NCBI GenBank assembly: GCA_003058495.1
Contig: QBVC01000029.1
Coordinates: 1 to 64,000 of the forward strand
Length of the DNA stretch: 64,000 nucleotides
Direction: 5' to 3'
Source of the DNA: a gamma proteobacterium symbiont of Ctena orbiculata
GTDB taxonomy: Bacteria > Pseudomonadota > Gammaproteobacteria > Chromatiales > Chromatiaceae
Shown: positions 9,264 through 18,775 of the stretch, piece after piece
Layout: the number at the start of each line of letters is the position of its first letter
Position numbering within the stretch: position 1 is the stretch's first letter
Position numbers and translations under genes: made by a program
Notes under the pieces: generated by a model
Database searches by the model: none
What the model saw: the letters and a program-made list of their open reading frames with translations, nothing else
Told to the model about the DNA's origin: nothing

Positions 9264-10325
9264 TCATCCCCCATTCTGCATCTCCAAACGCCGGGAGTGC
9301 CAGTTCAGGACGGCGGTCTTGACCGTCATCTTCTGTGCCAGCTCCGGGTGGATGCTGCGTATCCGGTCGGCGGCGAAGTTGCTGAGAAATCTCGATTTCA
9401 CCGTCGCCCTGGCCCGATCCACGCCCACATCCTGGTAGGGCACGGAGGCCAACAGCAAAAAGCCGTCATCGGGTATGCGCCCGGCATGCATGTTGTTCTC
9501 GATAATGCCTGCGGCCTTGTCGATGGGATCGCCGAGATTCGGACTGTAGGGGCCTATGATCAGCGCCAGATTCGGCATATGCAGAAAATCGAAGCCGCGA
9601 CCGATGCAGATCATCCATTCTCGATGGACGATATCCAGCTCCCGCTGCAGCTGCCTCGCCTCGTGGACATGATCGAGATTACCCTCCACCAGGGGCAGCA
9701 GATCCTGGCGCATCTGCGCCGACATGTCGGGATAGAGCGCTTCCAACCGCGGCAACAGGGTATCCTTGTCACCCAGCTTCAGGTCCGCGACGTTGAGCTG
9801 ACCACCCGTCGATCCATGCAGGATCAATGCGTCGTCGTCGGTCTCAAAGCCGCAGACGATAGGGTAGACCGTCGCGTGATCGTCACCGAAGACCTCTTCC
9901 ACCTGGCGCTTTATCTGGTAGGTATGGGCCTTCGCCGCTTCGGTATCGTAGTTGAATCCGGCGCAGCCACGCTGTGGATCGCCCTTGGAGAAGTGATAGG
10001 TGATGATGGTCATCACCCGCCTGCCGTCCGAGACCACGTTCTGCACATAGCCCGACAACACCTCGCCGAGGTGGGGCCAGCCGAGATCGAAGATGCCACC
10101 CAGGTTTCGAAACGGCTGGATAATGCCCCTGGGTGTGTTGGTGGCCACGGGTATATTGATCCGGCCATCCATGCACTTGAGTACCGCAATCGCGCTGGGA
10201 TGCTCCGAGAGATAGCGCGTGCGGGCAAGCCAGCTGCCGGGCTTACTGTAGTTCTCCGCGTGATTTTCGGCATGGTTTATCAACCATTCAATACGTTCCT
10301 GAATGGGTTTATTATGTATATCCAT
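9264..10325 (-). CDS. CsoSCA-like beta-type carbonic anhydrase family protein
   Basis: 353 residues, ATG at 10325 preceded by an AGGATGG ribosome site. It resembles the catalytic half of the carboxysome shell carbonic anhydrase CsoSCA. The beta-CA motif CMDGR gives C51, D53 and R55; H111 lies in the ITYHFSKGDP motif and C121 in RGCAG, close to the CsoSCA ligands (Cys, His 69 residues later, Cys 11 later). The later YPIVCGFETDDDALILHG stretch also recalls CsoSCA. No RuBisCO, shell or csoS gene is near, so this would be a soluble, non-carboxysomal relative. The predicted job is CO2/bicarbonate interconversion. It is convergent with a DAB uptake operon, which fits an inorganic-carbon role. No signal peptide is seen. 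Confidence 0.75.
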   Translation of the reverse strand: MDIHNKPIQERIEWLINHAENHAENYSKPGSWLARTRYLSEHPSAIAVLKCMDGRINIPVATNTPRGIIQPFRNLGGIFDLGWPHLGEVLSGYVQNVVSDGRRVMTIITYHFSKGDPQRGCAGFNYDTEAAKAHTYQIKRQVEEVFGDDHATVYPIVCGFETDDDALILHGSTGGQLNVADLKLGDKDTLLPRLEALYPDMSAQMRQDLLPLVEGNLDHVHEARQLQRELDIVHREWMICIGRGFDFLHMPNLALIIGPYSPNLGDPIDKAAGIIENNMHAGRIPDDGFLLLASVPYQDVGVDRARATVKSRFLSNFAADRIRSIHPELAQKMTVKTAVLNWHSRRLEMQNGG

Positions 10326-10562
10326 GGTCCATCCTGTAGCAAAAGGGTAGTGGCAACTTGCCCCAAGTTTTGAGTGCTGTCAATCTTCGTCATGCGCGGG
10401 CGTCATTCGAGCGACCATGCAAGCATCCAGACACAGATCCAGACAGCCACTGGTATAATGCCGGAGTTGCCATTTCCACACAAAGTTACGATTAAATACC
10501 GGGCTTTCGGGTGCAATCATGTGCTGCCCGGCGATCCGACTTCATCAAGGTGCAACTAGCGA

Positions 10563-10796
10563 ATGAACGAACAAGACCTGATCAATCGAATACAAGGACT
10601 CTACCCGGATGCAGAGATCAGCGTTGCCGGTGAAAGCTGCAGCTTCGAGGTAAATGTCACCACCTCGGCATTTGACAACATGAAGAGCCTGCAGAGACAG
10701 CGCTCCATCCTGACCCTGTTCAAGGAAGAGATCGCCAGCGGGGAACTGCATGCCCTCACTGTACGTGCAAAGACCCCGGAAGAGATCAAGCCTTAA
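10563..10796 (+). CDS. BolA/IbaG-family protein
   Basis: 77 residues of the BolA fold family. The conserved C-terminal block GELHALTVRAKTPEE corresponds to the HAL...TPAEW block of IbaG, and FDNMKSLQRQRSIL to the helix before it. Its size is right for the short IbaG-like branch rather than BolA proper (about 105). These proteins bind monothiol glutaredoxins and help handle [2Fe-2S] clusters. It stands alone; the genes on either side (carbonic anhydrase, mdh) are unrelated. The ATG at 10563 has no strong ribosome site, but no alternative start lies nearby. Confidence 0.8.
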   Translation: MNEQDLINRIQGLYPDAEISVAGESCSFEVNVTTSAFDNMKSLQRQRSILTLFKEEIASGELHALTVRAKTPEEIKP

Positions 10797-10996
10797 CTGC
10801 ATGTTATATATAAATAATCTCATCTCTTTCATGGACCGGACAAGCAAAGTCAAAACCGGCTCCTAGCGCTGCCTGCCTGAATAGTGGAGAGGGATCTAAT
10901 ACTTTCTATTTAAGTAAATAGACTGTCCATGGAGAGGCAAAACTAACTATACTTATCTGTCCATCCAACGAACTTATAAGAGAGAGGATTATCCGC

Positions 10997-11980
10997 ATGA
11001 AATCCGCAGTAAAAGTCACAATCACCGGTGCCGCTGGGAATATCGGCTACGCACTGGTATTTCGAATTGCATCCGGCGCCATGTTCGGTCCGGATCAACC
11101 TGTGATTCTCAAACTGCTTGAGATCCCCCAATCGATGTCTTCAGTGAAGGGCGTGGGCATGGAGTTGGAAGATTGCGCCTTCCCGCTGCTGCATGACGTC
11201 GTCATGACGGATAATCCGGCGATCGGTTTTCGTGACACCGATTACGCCATCCTGATCGGGGCGAAACCCCGCGGCAAGGGCATGGAGCGCAAGGACCTGA
11301 TTACCGAAAACGCCAAGATCTTCTCTGTTCAAGGCAAGGCGATCAACGACCACGCCTCGCGGGATGTGAAGGTCCTGGTAGTGGGCAATCCGGCCAACAC
11401 CAACGCGCTGATTGCCGCATCCAACGCCCCCGATCTGGATAAGCGCCAATTCACCGCGATGACCCGCCTGGACCACAACCGCGCCATCGGCCAGCTGGCG
11501 AACAAGACCAACTCCCTGGTCGCGGATATCAAGCGGGTGACGGTCTGGGGCAACCATTCGAGCACCCAGTTCCCCCACATAGACAACTGCGAGATCGCCG
11601 GCAAGCCCGTCTACGACCTGGTGTCGCAGGATTGGGCCATAGACCACTTCATTCCCAGAGTCCAGCGCCGCGGCGCCGAGATCATTGAGGCCCGCGGACT
11701 CTCCTCCGCCGCATCCGCGGCCGACGCCATCGTCGATCACATGCACGACTGGGCCCTCGGCACCCCTGACGGCGACTGGGTGAGCATGGCCATTCCCTCC
11801 GACGGCAGTTACGGGATCGAGGAAGGCCTGGTCTACTCCTATCCGGTCACCTGCAAGGATGGTAGCTACGAAATCGTACAGGGCCTGGAACTGGACGAGT
11901 TCAGCGTCTCCCGCCTCAAGGCTACACAGCAGGAGTTGCTCGAGGAGCGGGCGATCATCGCGGATCTGCTGGGTGGGTAG
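10997..11980 (+). CDS. mdh: Malate dehydrogenase
   Basis: 327-residue NAD-dependent malate dehydrogenase of the cytosolic-like type, interconverting malate and oxaloacetate in the TCA cycle. The dinucleotide-binding loop [10 protein letters not shown] (residues 11-20), the substrate arginines in [12 protein letters not shown] (R92, R98), the catalytic pair D159 (TRLDHNRA) and H187 (WGNHSS), and R162 are all present. The ATG follows an AGAGAGGATT ribosome site. It is monocistronic, with 200 bp of AT-rich leader. It will work with the glyoxylate shunt enzymes encoded 4-7 kb downstream, since malate synthase feeds this reaction. Confidence 0.96.
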   Translation: MKSAVKVTITGAAGNIGYALVFRIASGAMFGPDQPVILKLLEIPQSMSSVKGVGMELEDCAFPLLHDVVMTDNPAIGFRDTDYAILIGAKPRGKGMERKDLITENAKIFSVQGKAINDHASRDVKVLVVGNPANTNALIAASNAPDLDKRQFTAMTRLDHNRAIGQLANKTNSLVADIKRVTVWGNHSSTQFPHIDNCEIAGKPVYDLVSQDWAIDHFIPRVQRRGAEIIEARGLSSAASAADAIVDHMHDWALGTPDGDWVSMAIPSDGSYGIEEGLVYSYPVTCKDGSYEIVQGLELDEFSVSRLKATQQELLEERAIIADLLGG

Positions 11981-12287
11981 TCAACACCCCCGGAGGCACC
12001 GAGAACGGCCTGCACCTGCAGGCTGTTGAAATACTGTTTATCTGCCGCATCACAGTGACTCGCATGGCCTGAATCGAAGGCACGCTTCCACCCCCTTGAC
12101 CGGTAGCCTTAGGGGTAACCTACCAGACACTCACCGCTGACCGGGATTGAGGGGTTGCTGTGAATAGCAGATCTCCAGCTCCCGCATTGATTCAAGCCTC
12201 TCCGGGGATGTATATTCTCTATTTTACCGAGTAGATGAATCTTTAACCGCCAATACGCTTTCCAGCCACCTGCACGACAGTAGTCCA
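11981..12287. other. Intergenic stretch between mdh and ppnN
   Basis: 307 bp without a supported gene. A short hairpin (GCCTGCA / TGCAGGC, 12008-12023) lies about 30 bp after the mdh stop; it has no clear T-run and is at best a weak terminator. An AT-rich stretch at 12205-12245 could hold the ppnN promoter, but no convincing -35/-10 pair is seen. Confidence 0.4.
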
Positions 12288-13667
12288 TTGAACTTTTCAC
12301 CACCCAGACTCAGCGCATCGGTCCGACCGGAGGGTAGCCTGGAGGTCCTTTCCCAACTTGAGGTCAACGCCCTCCTCGATACCAGCGCCCGCGGCCTCTA
12401 CAGTCTGTTTCGCCGTTGCGCCCTGGCGGTGCTCAACTGCGGAAGCGATACCGACAACGCCCGCGAGATTTTCGAGACCTACCGCGATTTCGGCATTCAC
12501 CTGATGCAGACCAACCGGGGCATTAAACTGCGCCTGGAAAACGCACCCGCCAGCGCCTTTGTCGACAGCAGGATGATCCGGGGTATCCAAGAGCATCTCT
12601 TCGCCGTATTGCGGGACATCATCTATGTCTATAACGAGATCCAAAACTCAGCGGCCTACGATCTCACCAATTCCAGCCATATCACCTCCGCGGTGTTCCA
12701 CATCCTGCGCAATGCCCGGGTTCTGCATACCGGCATGGAGCCGAACCTGGTGGTATGCTGGGGTGGGCACTCCATTGGCCGCAACGAATATGACTACACC
12801 AAGGAGGTCGGTTATCAGCTCGGGTTGCGGGGGCTGAACGTCTGCACCGGTTGCGGCCCCGGCGCCATGAAGGGCCCGATGAAAGGCGCCACCATCGGAC
12901 ATGCGAAACAGCGCATCGGCAGTGGCCGCTACCTCGGCATCACCGAGCCTGGAATCATCGCATCCGAGCCGCCCAACCCCATCGTCAACGAACTCGTGAT
13001 CATGCCCGACATCGAAAAGCGCCTGGAAGCCTTTGTCCGCGTCGGTCACGGTATCGTTATCTTTCCGGGCGGAGCGGGCACCATGGAGGAACTGCTCTAC
13101 CTCCTCGGCATACTCATGCATCCGCAAAACCGTGAGCACGTATTTCCCTTGATCCTGACCGGCCCCGCGGAGGCCGCGGACTATTTTGCCGAGATCGACC
13201 GCTTTGTTCACACCACCCTGGGGCCTGAGGCACAGAATTTTTATTCAGTCATCATCGATGATCCTGATACCCTGGCGAACAGCCTCGCCGTTGCCATGGA
13301 ACAGGTAAGGGCATACCGCTCCGATGGCAATGACGCCTTCTACTTCAACTGGCGGCTGTTTATCGAGCAAACGCTGCAACAACCCTTCAAGCCCACGCAT
13401 AAAGCCATGGCGGAACTGAATCTGGCGCAGGGTCAGGATGGTTATGCGATGGCGGCGAATCTGCGCCGTGCCTTTTCCGGCATCGTCGCCGGCAATGTGA
13501 AAGAGGATGGGATAAAGGCTGTTGAGAAAAACGGCCCCTTCATTATCCATGGAGACGCGGAAATAGTCGCGGCCATGGATCGCCTGTTGATCTCTTTTGC
13601 CGAACAGAACAGGATGAAGCTGCAGGGGGACTACTCGCCCTGCTATCAATTGGCGACAACCCTATAA
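12288..13667 (+). CDS. ppnN: Pyrimidine/purine nucleotide 5'-monophosphate nucleosidase PpnN (LOG family)
   Basis: 459 residues, TTG start at 12288. The segment GSLEVLSQLEVNALLDT aligns with the N-terminus of E. coli PpnN (YgdH), supporting a start only about 15 residues upstream. The central LOG domain carries the nucleotide-binding PGGAGTMEELLYLLGI motif and GCGPGAMKGPMKGA. PpnN splits nucleoside monophosphates to base and ribose 5-phosphate and in E. coli is controlled by (p)ppGpp. The length matches the bacterial two-domain family (about 455), so the short cytokinin-type LOG is excluded. It stands alone between mdh and a convergent CNNM gene. Confidence 0.92.
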   Translation: MNFSPPRLSASVRPEGSLEVLSQLEVNALLDTSARGLYSLFRRCALAVLNCGSDTDNAREIFETYRDFGIHLMQTNRGIKLRLENAPASAFVDSRMIRGIQEHLFAVLRDIIYVYNEIQNSAAYDLTNSSHITSAVFHILRNARVLHTGMEPNLVVCWGGHSIGRNEYDYTKEVGYQLGLRGLNVCTGCGPGAMKGPMKGATIGHAKQRIGSGRYLGITEPGIIASEPPNPIVNELVIMPDIEKRLEAFVRVGHGIVIFPGGAGTMEELLYLLGILMHPQNREHVFPLILTGPAEAADYFAEIDRFVHTTLGPEAQNFYSVIIDDPDTLANSLAVAMEQVRAYRSDGNDAFYFNWRLFIEQTLQQPFKPTHKAMAELNLAQGQDGYAMAANLRRAFSGIVAGNVKEDGIKAVEKNGPFIIHGDAEIVAAMDRLLISFAEQNRMKLQGDYSPCYQLATTL

Positions 13668-13694
13668 TCTCTCCTCTTCCTGCCACTTCACAGC

Positions 13695-14753
13695 TCACTC
13701 ATCCTGATCATCGACATCCAGCCCCATCCTGTTTGCCCTTTTCTTCCACAACCGCCTGGCCAGTTTCCGCATGTCGTCGATGCGATCACCCTCATCGACT
13801 ATTTCGATACCGAGCATCGTCTCGAGGATATCCTCCAGGGTGAGTATGCCCTCCATGCTGCCATATTCATCCACCACCAGCATGATATGGCTGCGTTTTT
13901 CGATGAACAGTTCGAATGCCACCTGCAGTGAGCTGTTGTCAGGGATCGCCGGCATTTCCCGGCGATAGACATCGAGGCTGTTTTCGGAATTCCCACGGGC
14001 GTGGGAAAGCAGCAGATCGCTGCGTAACACGAAACCGGTGACATGATCCCGATCCTTGTGGTAGACCGGTATGCGCGAGAACCGGCTGCTGTTGTGCTTA
14101 TCGAAATAGTCCTTGACCAGCACCTTCTCATCCAGCGAAAAGACCACCGTGCGCGGTGTCATTACATCGGTAACACGGGTATCCCTGAGGAGAAACAGAT
14201 TTTTCAGGATCAACGATTCGTGCTGATCGAGTTTCCCCTCTTCGATCCCGGCTTCCGCCATCGCGGTAAACTCGTCCCTGCGGAACTGGCCATGGGCCTT
14301 ACCCCGCGACAGCAAACGGGTCAACATCGCTGACATCACCACGAACGGGTAGAGGATCCAGATGAGAAATTTGAGGGTGTAGGCGGTGACGGGGGCAAGC
14401 TGTCGCCAGTAGTTTGCGCCCAGGGTCTTCGGGATGATCTCCGAAAATACCAGAATCATGAAGGTGAGCACACCCGAGGCAACACCGACATAGCCGCTGC
14501 CGAACACCACCGCCGCCTGCGCACCAGCGCCTGCCGCGCCTATGGTGTGCGCCGTGGTATTCAAGGTAAGGATCGCCGCCAACGGGTCGTTGATATCCCG
14601 CTTCATCTCGCGCAAGATCGGCGCCGCCCGGTTGCCCTCCTGGTCAAGCACCGATATGTAGGGGTGGGTGACACTGAGAATAACGGCTTCCGCGATGGAG
14701 CAGAGAAACGAAAAACCTAAAGCGATGAGGACATAGACAGTGAGTAACAGCAT
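13695..14753 (-). CDS. CNNM (DUF21) membrane protein with CBS pair, HlyC/CorC-type lacking the C-terminal domain
   Basis: 352 residues. The N-terminal 150 residues form a DUF21/CNNM membrane domain with about four helices and the FSEIIPKTLGANY motif. A CBS pair follows (DVMTPRTVVFSLDE near residue 195; VVDEYGSMEGILTLEDILE near 295). The CorC_HlyC transporter-associated domain that usually follows in YfjD/PaeA-type proteins is missing; the protein ends in a basic tail. The family is implicated in Mg2+/divalent cation or polyamine export, with CBS domains sensing nucleotide. The start is ATG at 14753, facing the convergent ppnN only 27 bp away. Confidence 0.88.
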   Translation of the reverse strand: MLLLTVYVLIALGFSFLCSIAEAVILSVTHPYISVLDQEGNRAAPILREMKRDINDPLAAILTLNTTAHTIGAAGAGAQAAVVFGSGYVGVASGVLTFMILVFSEIIPKTLGANYWRQLAPVTAYTLKFLIWILYPFVVMSAMLTRLLSRGKAHGQFRRDEFTAMAEAGIEEGKLDQHESLILKNLFLLRDTRVTDVMTPRTVVFSLDEKVLVKDYFDKHNSSRFSRIPVYHKDRDHVTGFVLRSDLLLSHARGNSENSLDVYRREMPAIPDNSSLQVAFELFIEKRSHIMLVVDEYGSMEGILTLEDILETMLGIEIVDEGDRIDDMRKLARRLWKKRANRMGLDVDDQDE

Positions 14754-14847
14754 TATTAAACCATAGGTTCAGATTAGGCCAGTCACTGTTTATACAGCCA
14801 TTTTCCCCGCTTTTCACTATTATTGTGCGGCCCATGCGAGTCCGCCG

Positions 14848-15342
14848 TCATCCGGCCGGGTGAGGTAGAACCACGATGCCATCCTCATCGGCATAGAGCC
14901 ACTCGTCGGGCCTGAATCCGACACCGCTGAAGTTGACCTCGACACCCACCTCGCCTGCGCCCTTTTTGACGCTCTTGCGGGGATTGGTTGCAAGCGCCAT
15001 GACTCCGAGCGCCATGCCGCCGATCTCGGCGGCATCCCTTATGCAGCCATGCACCACGATGCCGCTCCAACCGTTGTCGACCGCCTTCTGCGCCAAAATA
15101 TCGCCCAACAGGGCACAGCGCAGCGAACCGCCGCCGTCGACCAGGAGAACCCTGCCCTCTCCCGGCTGCTCGAGTTGTTCACGCACCCGCGAGTTATCCT
15201 CGAAACACTTCAGGGTCGCGATCGGGCCATGAAATGCCCGCTTCCCGCCATAATGGCGAAAGCCCGGATTGCACACCTGCAGACGCTCTTCGTGGATATC
15301 GTAGAGGTCAGCTGTCTTCAAACCAGCATCACTCTTGCTCAT
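14848..15342 (-). CDS. rraA: RraA family protein (regulator of ribonuclease activity A)
   Basis: 164 residues. The frame can begin at 15354 (MEEIMSK), but the bases there read GGAGGAAATC immediately before a second ATG, an ideal ribosome site, so the true start is 15342. Family motifs are LLVDGGGSLRCALLGD, the GIVVHGCIRD segment and WLYADEDGIVVLP. RraA proteins form trimers that bind RNase E and lower its activity. Close relatives are class II aldolases for 4-hydroxy-4-methyl-2-oxoglutarate, so the annotation as RraA rests on overall similarity. It lies downstream of aceA in the same direction, with a terminator between them. Confidence 0.88.
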   Translation of the reverse strand: MSKSDAGLKTADLYDIHEERLQVCNPGFRHYGGKRAFHGPIATLKCFEDNSRVREQLEQPGEGRVLLVDGGGSLRCALLGDILAQKAVDNGWSGIVVHGCIRDAAEIGGMALGVMALATNPRKSVKKGAGEVGVEVNFSGVGFRPDEWLYADEDGIVVLPHPAG

Positions 15343-15409
15343 GATTTCCTCCATGCTCTCTATTGGTTATGGCTTTCCACGCGGGAAATCCGCAGCTCCC
15401 GGTGGAGTC

Positions 15410-15437
15410 AAAAAAAAGCCGCGCATGGGAGCGCGGC
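15410..15437 (-). terminator. Rho-independent terminator after aceA
   Basis: On the minus strand a 7-bp GC stem (GCCGCGC / GCGCGGC) with a 6-nt loop is followed by eight T residues. It lies about 95 bp past the aceA stop and ends the aceB-aceA transcript. Confidence 0.85.
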
Positions 15438-15530
15438 AGAAGGGCAGAAAATAATAATGCACACGCAGCAGCACAGGCTCGGAGGGGTATGAGGACTGAT
15501 GCGAAATCAGCTGCGTGTGTAAAACGGAGA

Positions 15531-16853
15531 CTACATTCCTGCTGCGCTGTCGAATTGCTCCTCTTCCGTAGAACCGGTCAGTGCAGTAACAGACGATGCA
15601 CCACCCTGGATAACGGTGGTGACGTCGTCGAAGTAGCCGGCGCCCACCTCTTGCTGATGGGAGACGAAGGTGTAGCCTTTGTCGCGCGCAGCAAACTCGG
15701 GTTCTTGAACCTTTTCCACATAGTGTTTCATACCCTCGCCGCGGGCGTAGTCGTAGGCGAGATCGAACATGTTGAACCACATGTTGTGGATACCGGCCAG
15801 GGTGATGAACTGATACTTGTAACCCATGTCGGAGAGTTCATCCTGGAATTTGGCAATGGTCTTGTCGTCCAGGTTCTTTTTCCAGTTGAATGAGGGCGAG
15901 CAGTTGTAGGAAAGCAGTTTGTTGGGATTCTCCGCCAACACCGCCTCGGCGAACTCGCGGGCGAAACCGAGGTCAGGCGTCCCGGTCTCGCACCACACCA
16001 GGTCCGCATAGGGGGCATAGGCCAGGCCGCGTGAAATGGCCTGCTCCAGGCCGTTGTTGACCCGGTAGAAACCTTCGCTGGTGCGATCTCCGCTGAGGAA
16101 GGGTTTATCGTTGGCGTCGACGTCGGATGTCAACAGGTTGGCCGCCTCGGCATCGGTGCGTGCAAGAACCAGCGTCGGAACGCCCATGACGTCGGCAGCC
16201 AGGCGCGCGGCTATCAGCTTTTGAACCGCCTCCTGGGTCGGGATCAATACCTTGCCGCCCATGTGGCCGCACTTCTTCACCGCGGCGAGTTGATCTTCAT
16301 AATGCACACCGGCGGCGCCGGCGGCAATCATGTTCTTCATCAGCTCGAAGGCATTCAGCACCCCGCCGAATCCTGCCTCGGCATCCGCGACGATCGGCAG
16401 AAAGTAGTCGACATAGCCCTCATCCCCGGGACCGATATCCCGTGACCACTGGATCTCATCGGCGCGCTTGAATGTGTTGTTGATACGGCGCACCATGGTC
16501 GGCACCGAATCGTAGGCGTAGAGAGACTGGTCCGGGTACATGGTCTCGGAGGTATTGCCATCCGCCGCCACCTGCCAACCGGAGAGATAGATCGCCTCGA
16601 CGCCGGCCTTGGCCTGTTGCATCGCCTGTCCACCGGTGATCGCGCCCATGCTGTTGACGTAGCCCTTCTTGGCATCCCCGCGAACCAGCTTCCAGAGCTT
16701 TTCCGCACCCCTCTTTGCATAGGTGTACTCGGGCTGCACCGAGCCGCGGAGGCGCACTACGTCTTCTGCGCTGTAGCCGCGCTTGACGTCGGTCCAGCGG
16801 GGGTTTTCCGCCCAATCCTTTGCTAAGGCTTCGATCTGTTCTTTACGTGTCAT
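15531..16853 (-). CDS. aceA: Isocitrate lyase
   Basis: 440-residue isocitrate lyase, cleaving isocitrate to glyoxylate and succinate. The catalytic loop KKCGHMGGK with nucleophile C195 is intact, as are [10 protein letters not shown] near residue 91 and NCSPSFNW near 338. The length matches the E. coli-type enzyme (434). ATG at 16853 has a GGAGAAACTG ribosome site. It lies 49 bp downstream of aceB in the same transcript and ends at a strong terminator. aceK is divergent rather than third in the operon. Confidence 0.97.
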   Translation of the reverse strand: MTRKEQIEALAKDWAENPRWTDVKRGYSAEDVVRLRGSVQPEYTYAKRGAEKLWKLVRGDAKKGYVNSMGAITGGQAMQQAKAGVEAIYLSGWQVAADGNTSETMYPDQSLYAYDSVPTMVRRINNTFKRADEIQWSRDIGPGDEGYVDYFLPIVADAEAGFGGVLNAFELMKNMIAAGAAGVHYEDQLAAVKKCGHMGGKVLIPTQEAVQKLIAARLAADVMGVPTLVLARTDAEAANLLTSDVDANDKPFLSGDRTSEGFYRVNNGLEQAISRGLAYAPYADLVWCETGTPDLGFAREFAEAVLAENPNKLLSYNCSPSFNWKKNLDDKTIAKFQDELSDMGYKYQFITLAGIHNMWFNMFDLAYDYARGEGMKHYVEKVQEPEFAARDKGYTFVSHQQEVGAGYFDDVTTVIQGGASSVTALTGSTEEEQFDSAAGM

Positions 16854-16902
16854 CAGTTTCTCCAGTGGAATAATTGGTATCGATCTATGGTTGCGCCATG
16901 AC

Positions 16903-18516
16903 TCAATCGAGTTCTTCGTAGGCAGGAAGAGTCAGAAACTCTTCGAAATCATCAGCGGCGACGATCTGTCTCAGCAGCGATGCCGCCTGCTCGTAGTGCC
17001 CCGCCTCGTAGGCCAGCTCCCCGACCTCTTCGCGAACCAGGTCCAGTTCATCGTTGACGGTGCGGTCGAACAGCTGATAGGTGACCTTGCGGCCATCGTT
17101 GAGCACGCCCTTGGGGTATCGGATCCATTGCCAGATCTGGGAGCGGGCGATCTCCGCGGTCGCCGCATCCTCCATCAGATGGTGAATCGGCACGGCACCG
17201 CGCCCACCCAGCCAGGCTGCCATGTAGCGCAGTGCAGCGCTGACGTTGTTGCGCAGGCCGGCTTCGGTGATCTCACCCCCGGGCACCTCCAGCAGATCGC
17301 TGCTGGTCAGATTCAAGTCGTCGTGGATGTGATCGAGCTGATTGGGCTCCGGCATATACTGGTCGAACACCTCCATCGCGATCGGAACCAGCCCGGGATG
17401 CGCGACCCATGTGCCGTCATGCCCATTCTCCGCCTCCCGCACCTTGTCCTGTCTCACCTTCTCCTTGGCTTCGGCATCGGCCTCGGCGTCATCGCGGATG
17501 GGGATCTGAGCCGCCATACCCCCCATGGCATGGGCGCCGCGGCGGTGGCAGGTGTTGATCAGCAGCTTCGAATAGGCGCTCAAAAAGGGAACCGCCATGG
17601 TCACCAGGCTGCGATCGGGAAGCACGCATTCGGGATGGGCGTGAAAACGTTTGATAAAGCTGAAGATGTAATCCCAGCGGCCGCAGTTGAGGCCACAGAT
17701 CGAGTCGCGCAGCTCGTAGAGGATCTCATCCATCTCGAACACGGCGGTGATGGTCTCGATCAGCACCGTACAACGGATGGTCCCGTGTGCAAGATTCAGG
17801 CGCTTTTCGCTCCAGCTGAAGATGTCCCGCCACAACTGGGCCTCCAGGTGGCTCTCTATCTTGGGCAGATAGAAATAGGGACCGGTACCCTGCGCCAGCA
17901 GCTGTTCCGCGTTGTGGAACAGGTAGAGTCCGAAATCCAGCAGGGCGGCGGAGAGCCTGCGTCCGTCCACCAGGAGATGTTTCTCTTCCAGGTGCCAGCC
18001 CCTGGGGCGTACGATCAGCGTCGCCAGCTCATCGCCGAGCTTGTAGGCCTTGCCTTCGGGGCTGGTGTAGGAGAGGGTGCGGTTGACCGCATCGCACAGG
18101 TTGATCTGGCCCTCTACGGTCGCCTGCCAGGTGGGTGAATGGGCATCCTCCAGGTCGGCCATGAAACACTTGGCGCCTGAGTTGAGCGCGTTGATCAGCA
18201 TCTTGCGGTCGACCGGACCGGTGATCTCCACCCGCCTGTCCTGGAGATCCCGCGGCGCCGGTTGCACCCTCCACTCCGACTGACGGATACCGGAGGTGCG
18301 CTCGAGAAAATCGGGCAATTCACCACGATTGAGGCGCTCTTGTCGCTCCGTCCTCAGTTTCAGCAACTCCCGCCGCCTGCCGCCGAAATTGCGCTCAAGC
18401 TCGGCAACGAAATGCAACGCCTCCCGGGAGAGGATAGTCTCGAAGCCCTGCTCCATGGGTCCGGTTACTCTAACCTCCTGGGGTTGCTGCCAGAGACTCG
18501 ATGTTGTGGTGGACAT
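16903..18516 (-). CDS. aceB: Malate synthase A
   Basis: 537-residue malate synthase A, condensing glyoxylate with acetyl-CoA to malate. The frame is open to 18555, but AGGAGA sits 8 bp before the ATG at 18516 ([11 protein letters not shown]), and the protein then has the normal length. Motifs: [13 protein letters not shown] near residue 125, [14 protein letters not shown], and [13 protein letters not shown] for the acetyl-CoA and metal region. It is the first gene of the aceBA transcript. The shared 259-bp region with aceK carries paired sequence elements that could be operators. Confidence 0.96.
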   Translation of the reverse strand: MSTTTSSLWQQPQEVRVTGPMEQGFETILSREALHFVAELERNFGGRRRELLKLRTERQERLNRGELPDFLERTSGIRQSEWRVQPAPRDLQDRRVEITGPVDRKMLINALNSGAKCFMADLEDAHSPTWQATVEGQINLCDAVNRTLSYTSPEGKAYKLGDELATLIVRPRGWHLEEKHLLVDGRRLSAALLDFGLYLFHNAEQLLAQGTGPYFYLPKIESHLEAQLWRDIFSWSEKRLNLAHGTIRCTVLIETITAVFEMDEILYELRDSICGLNCGRWDYIFSFIKRFHAHPECVLPDRSLVTMAVPFLSAYSKLLINTCHRRGAHAMGGMAAQIPIRDDAEADAEAKEKVRQDKVREAENGHDGTWVAHPGLVPIAMEVFDQYMPEPNQLDHIHDDLNLTSSDLLEVPGGEITEAGLRNNVSAALRYMAAWLGGRGAVPIHHLMEDAATAEIARSQIWQWIRYPKGVLNDGRKVTYQLFDRTVNDELDLVREEVGELAYEAGHYEQAASLLRQIVAADDFEEFLTLPAYEELD

Positions 18517-18775
18517 AATCTGTATTCTCCTCATCTTCGCTTTTCTGCCGCGCACCCCTGGTGCGCGTGGTATTCGGCTTCTCTGCTTCCTGTCCTCATC
18601 TGAGGCATGGAATCTTTTTGTGCACTGCGTTAAAGCATAGTGAAAAGGTCAAGATTATTTTCAAAAAAATATCAATAGTTAGCTTTGATAAAAAAAATAG
18701 TGCGCTGCAATAAAATCAGCTAAACCTTAGTAAACAGCTCAAGTTTATGACGGCATTACCGAGAAACGCACCAAA
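18517..18775. promoter_or_regulatory. Divergent aceB / aceK control region with two direct repeats
   Basis: AT-rich 259 bp between the divergent genes. Two similar 15-mers in the same orientation, TGCACTGCGTTAAAG (18621-18635) and TGCGCTGCAATAAAA (18701-18715), are spaced 80 bp apart. The second overlaps a possible aceK promoter (TTGATA at 18685, AATAAA at 18709). They are candidate binding sites for a glyoxylate-shunt regulator; this rests only on repetition and position. Confidence 0.4.
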
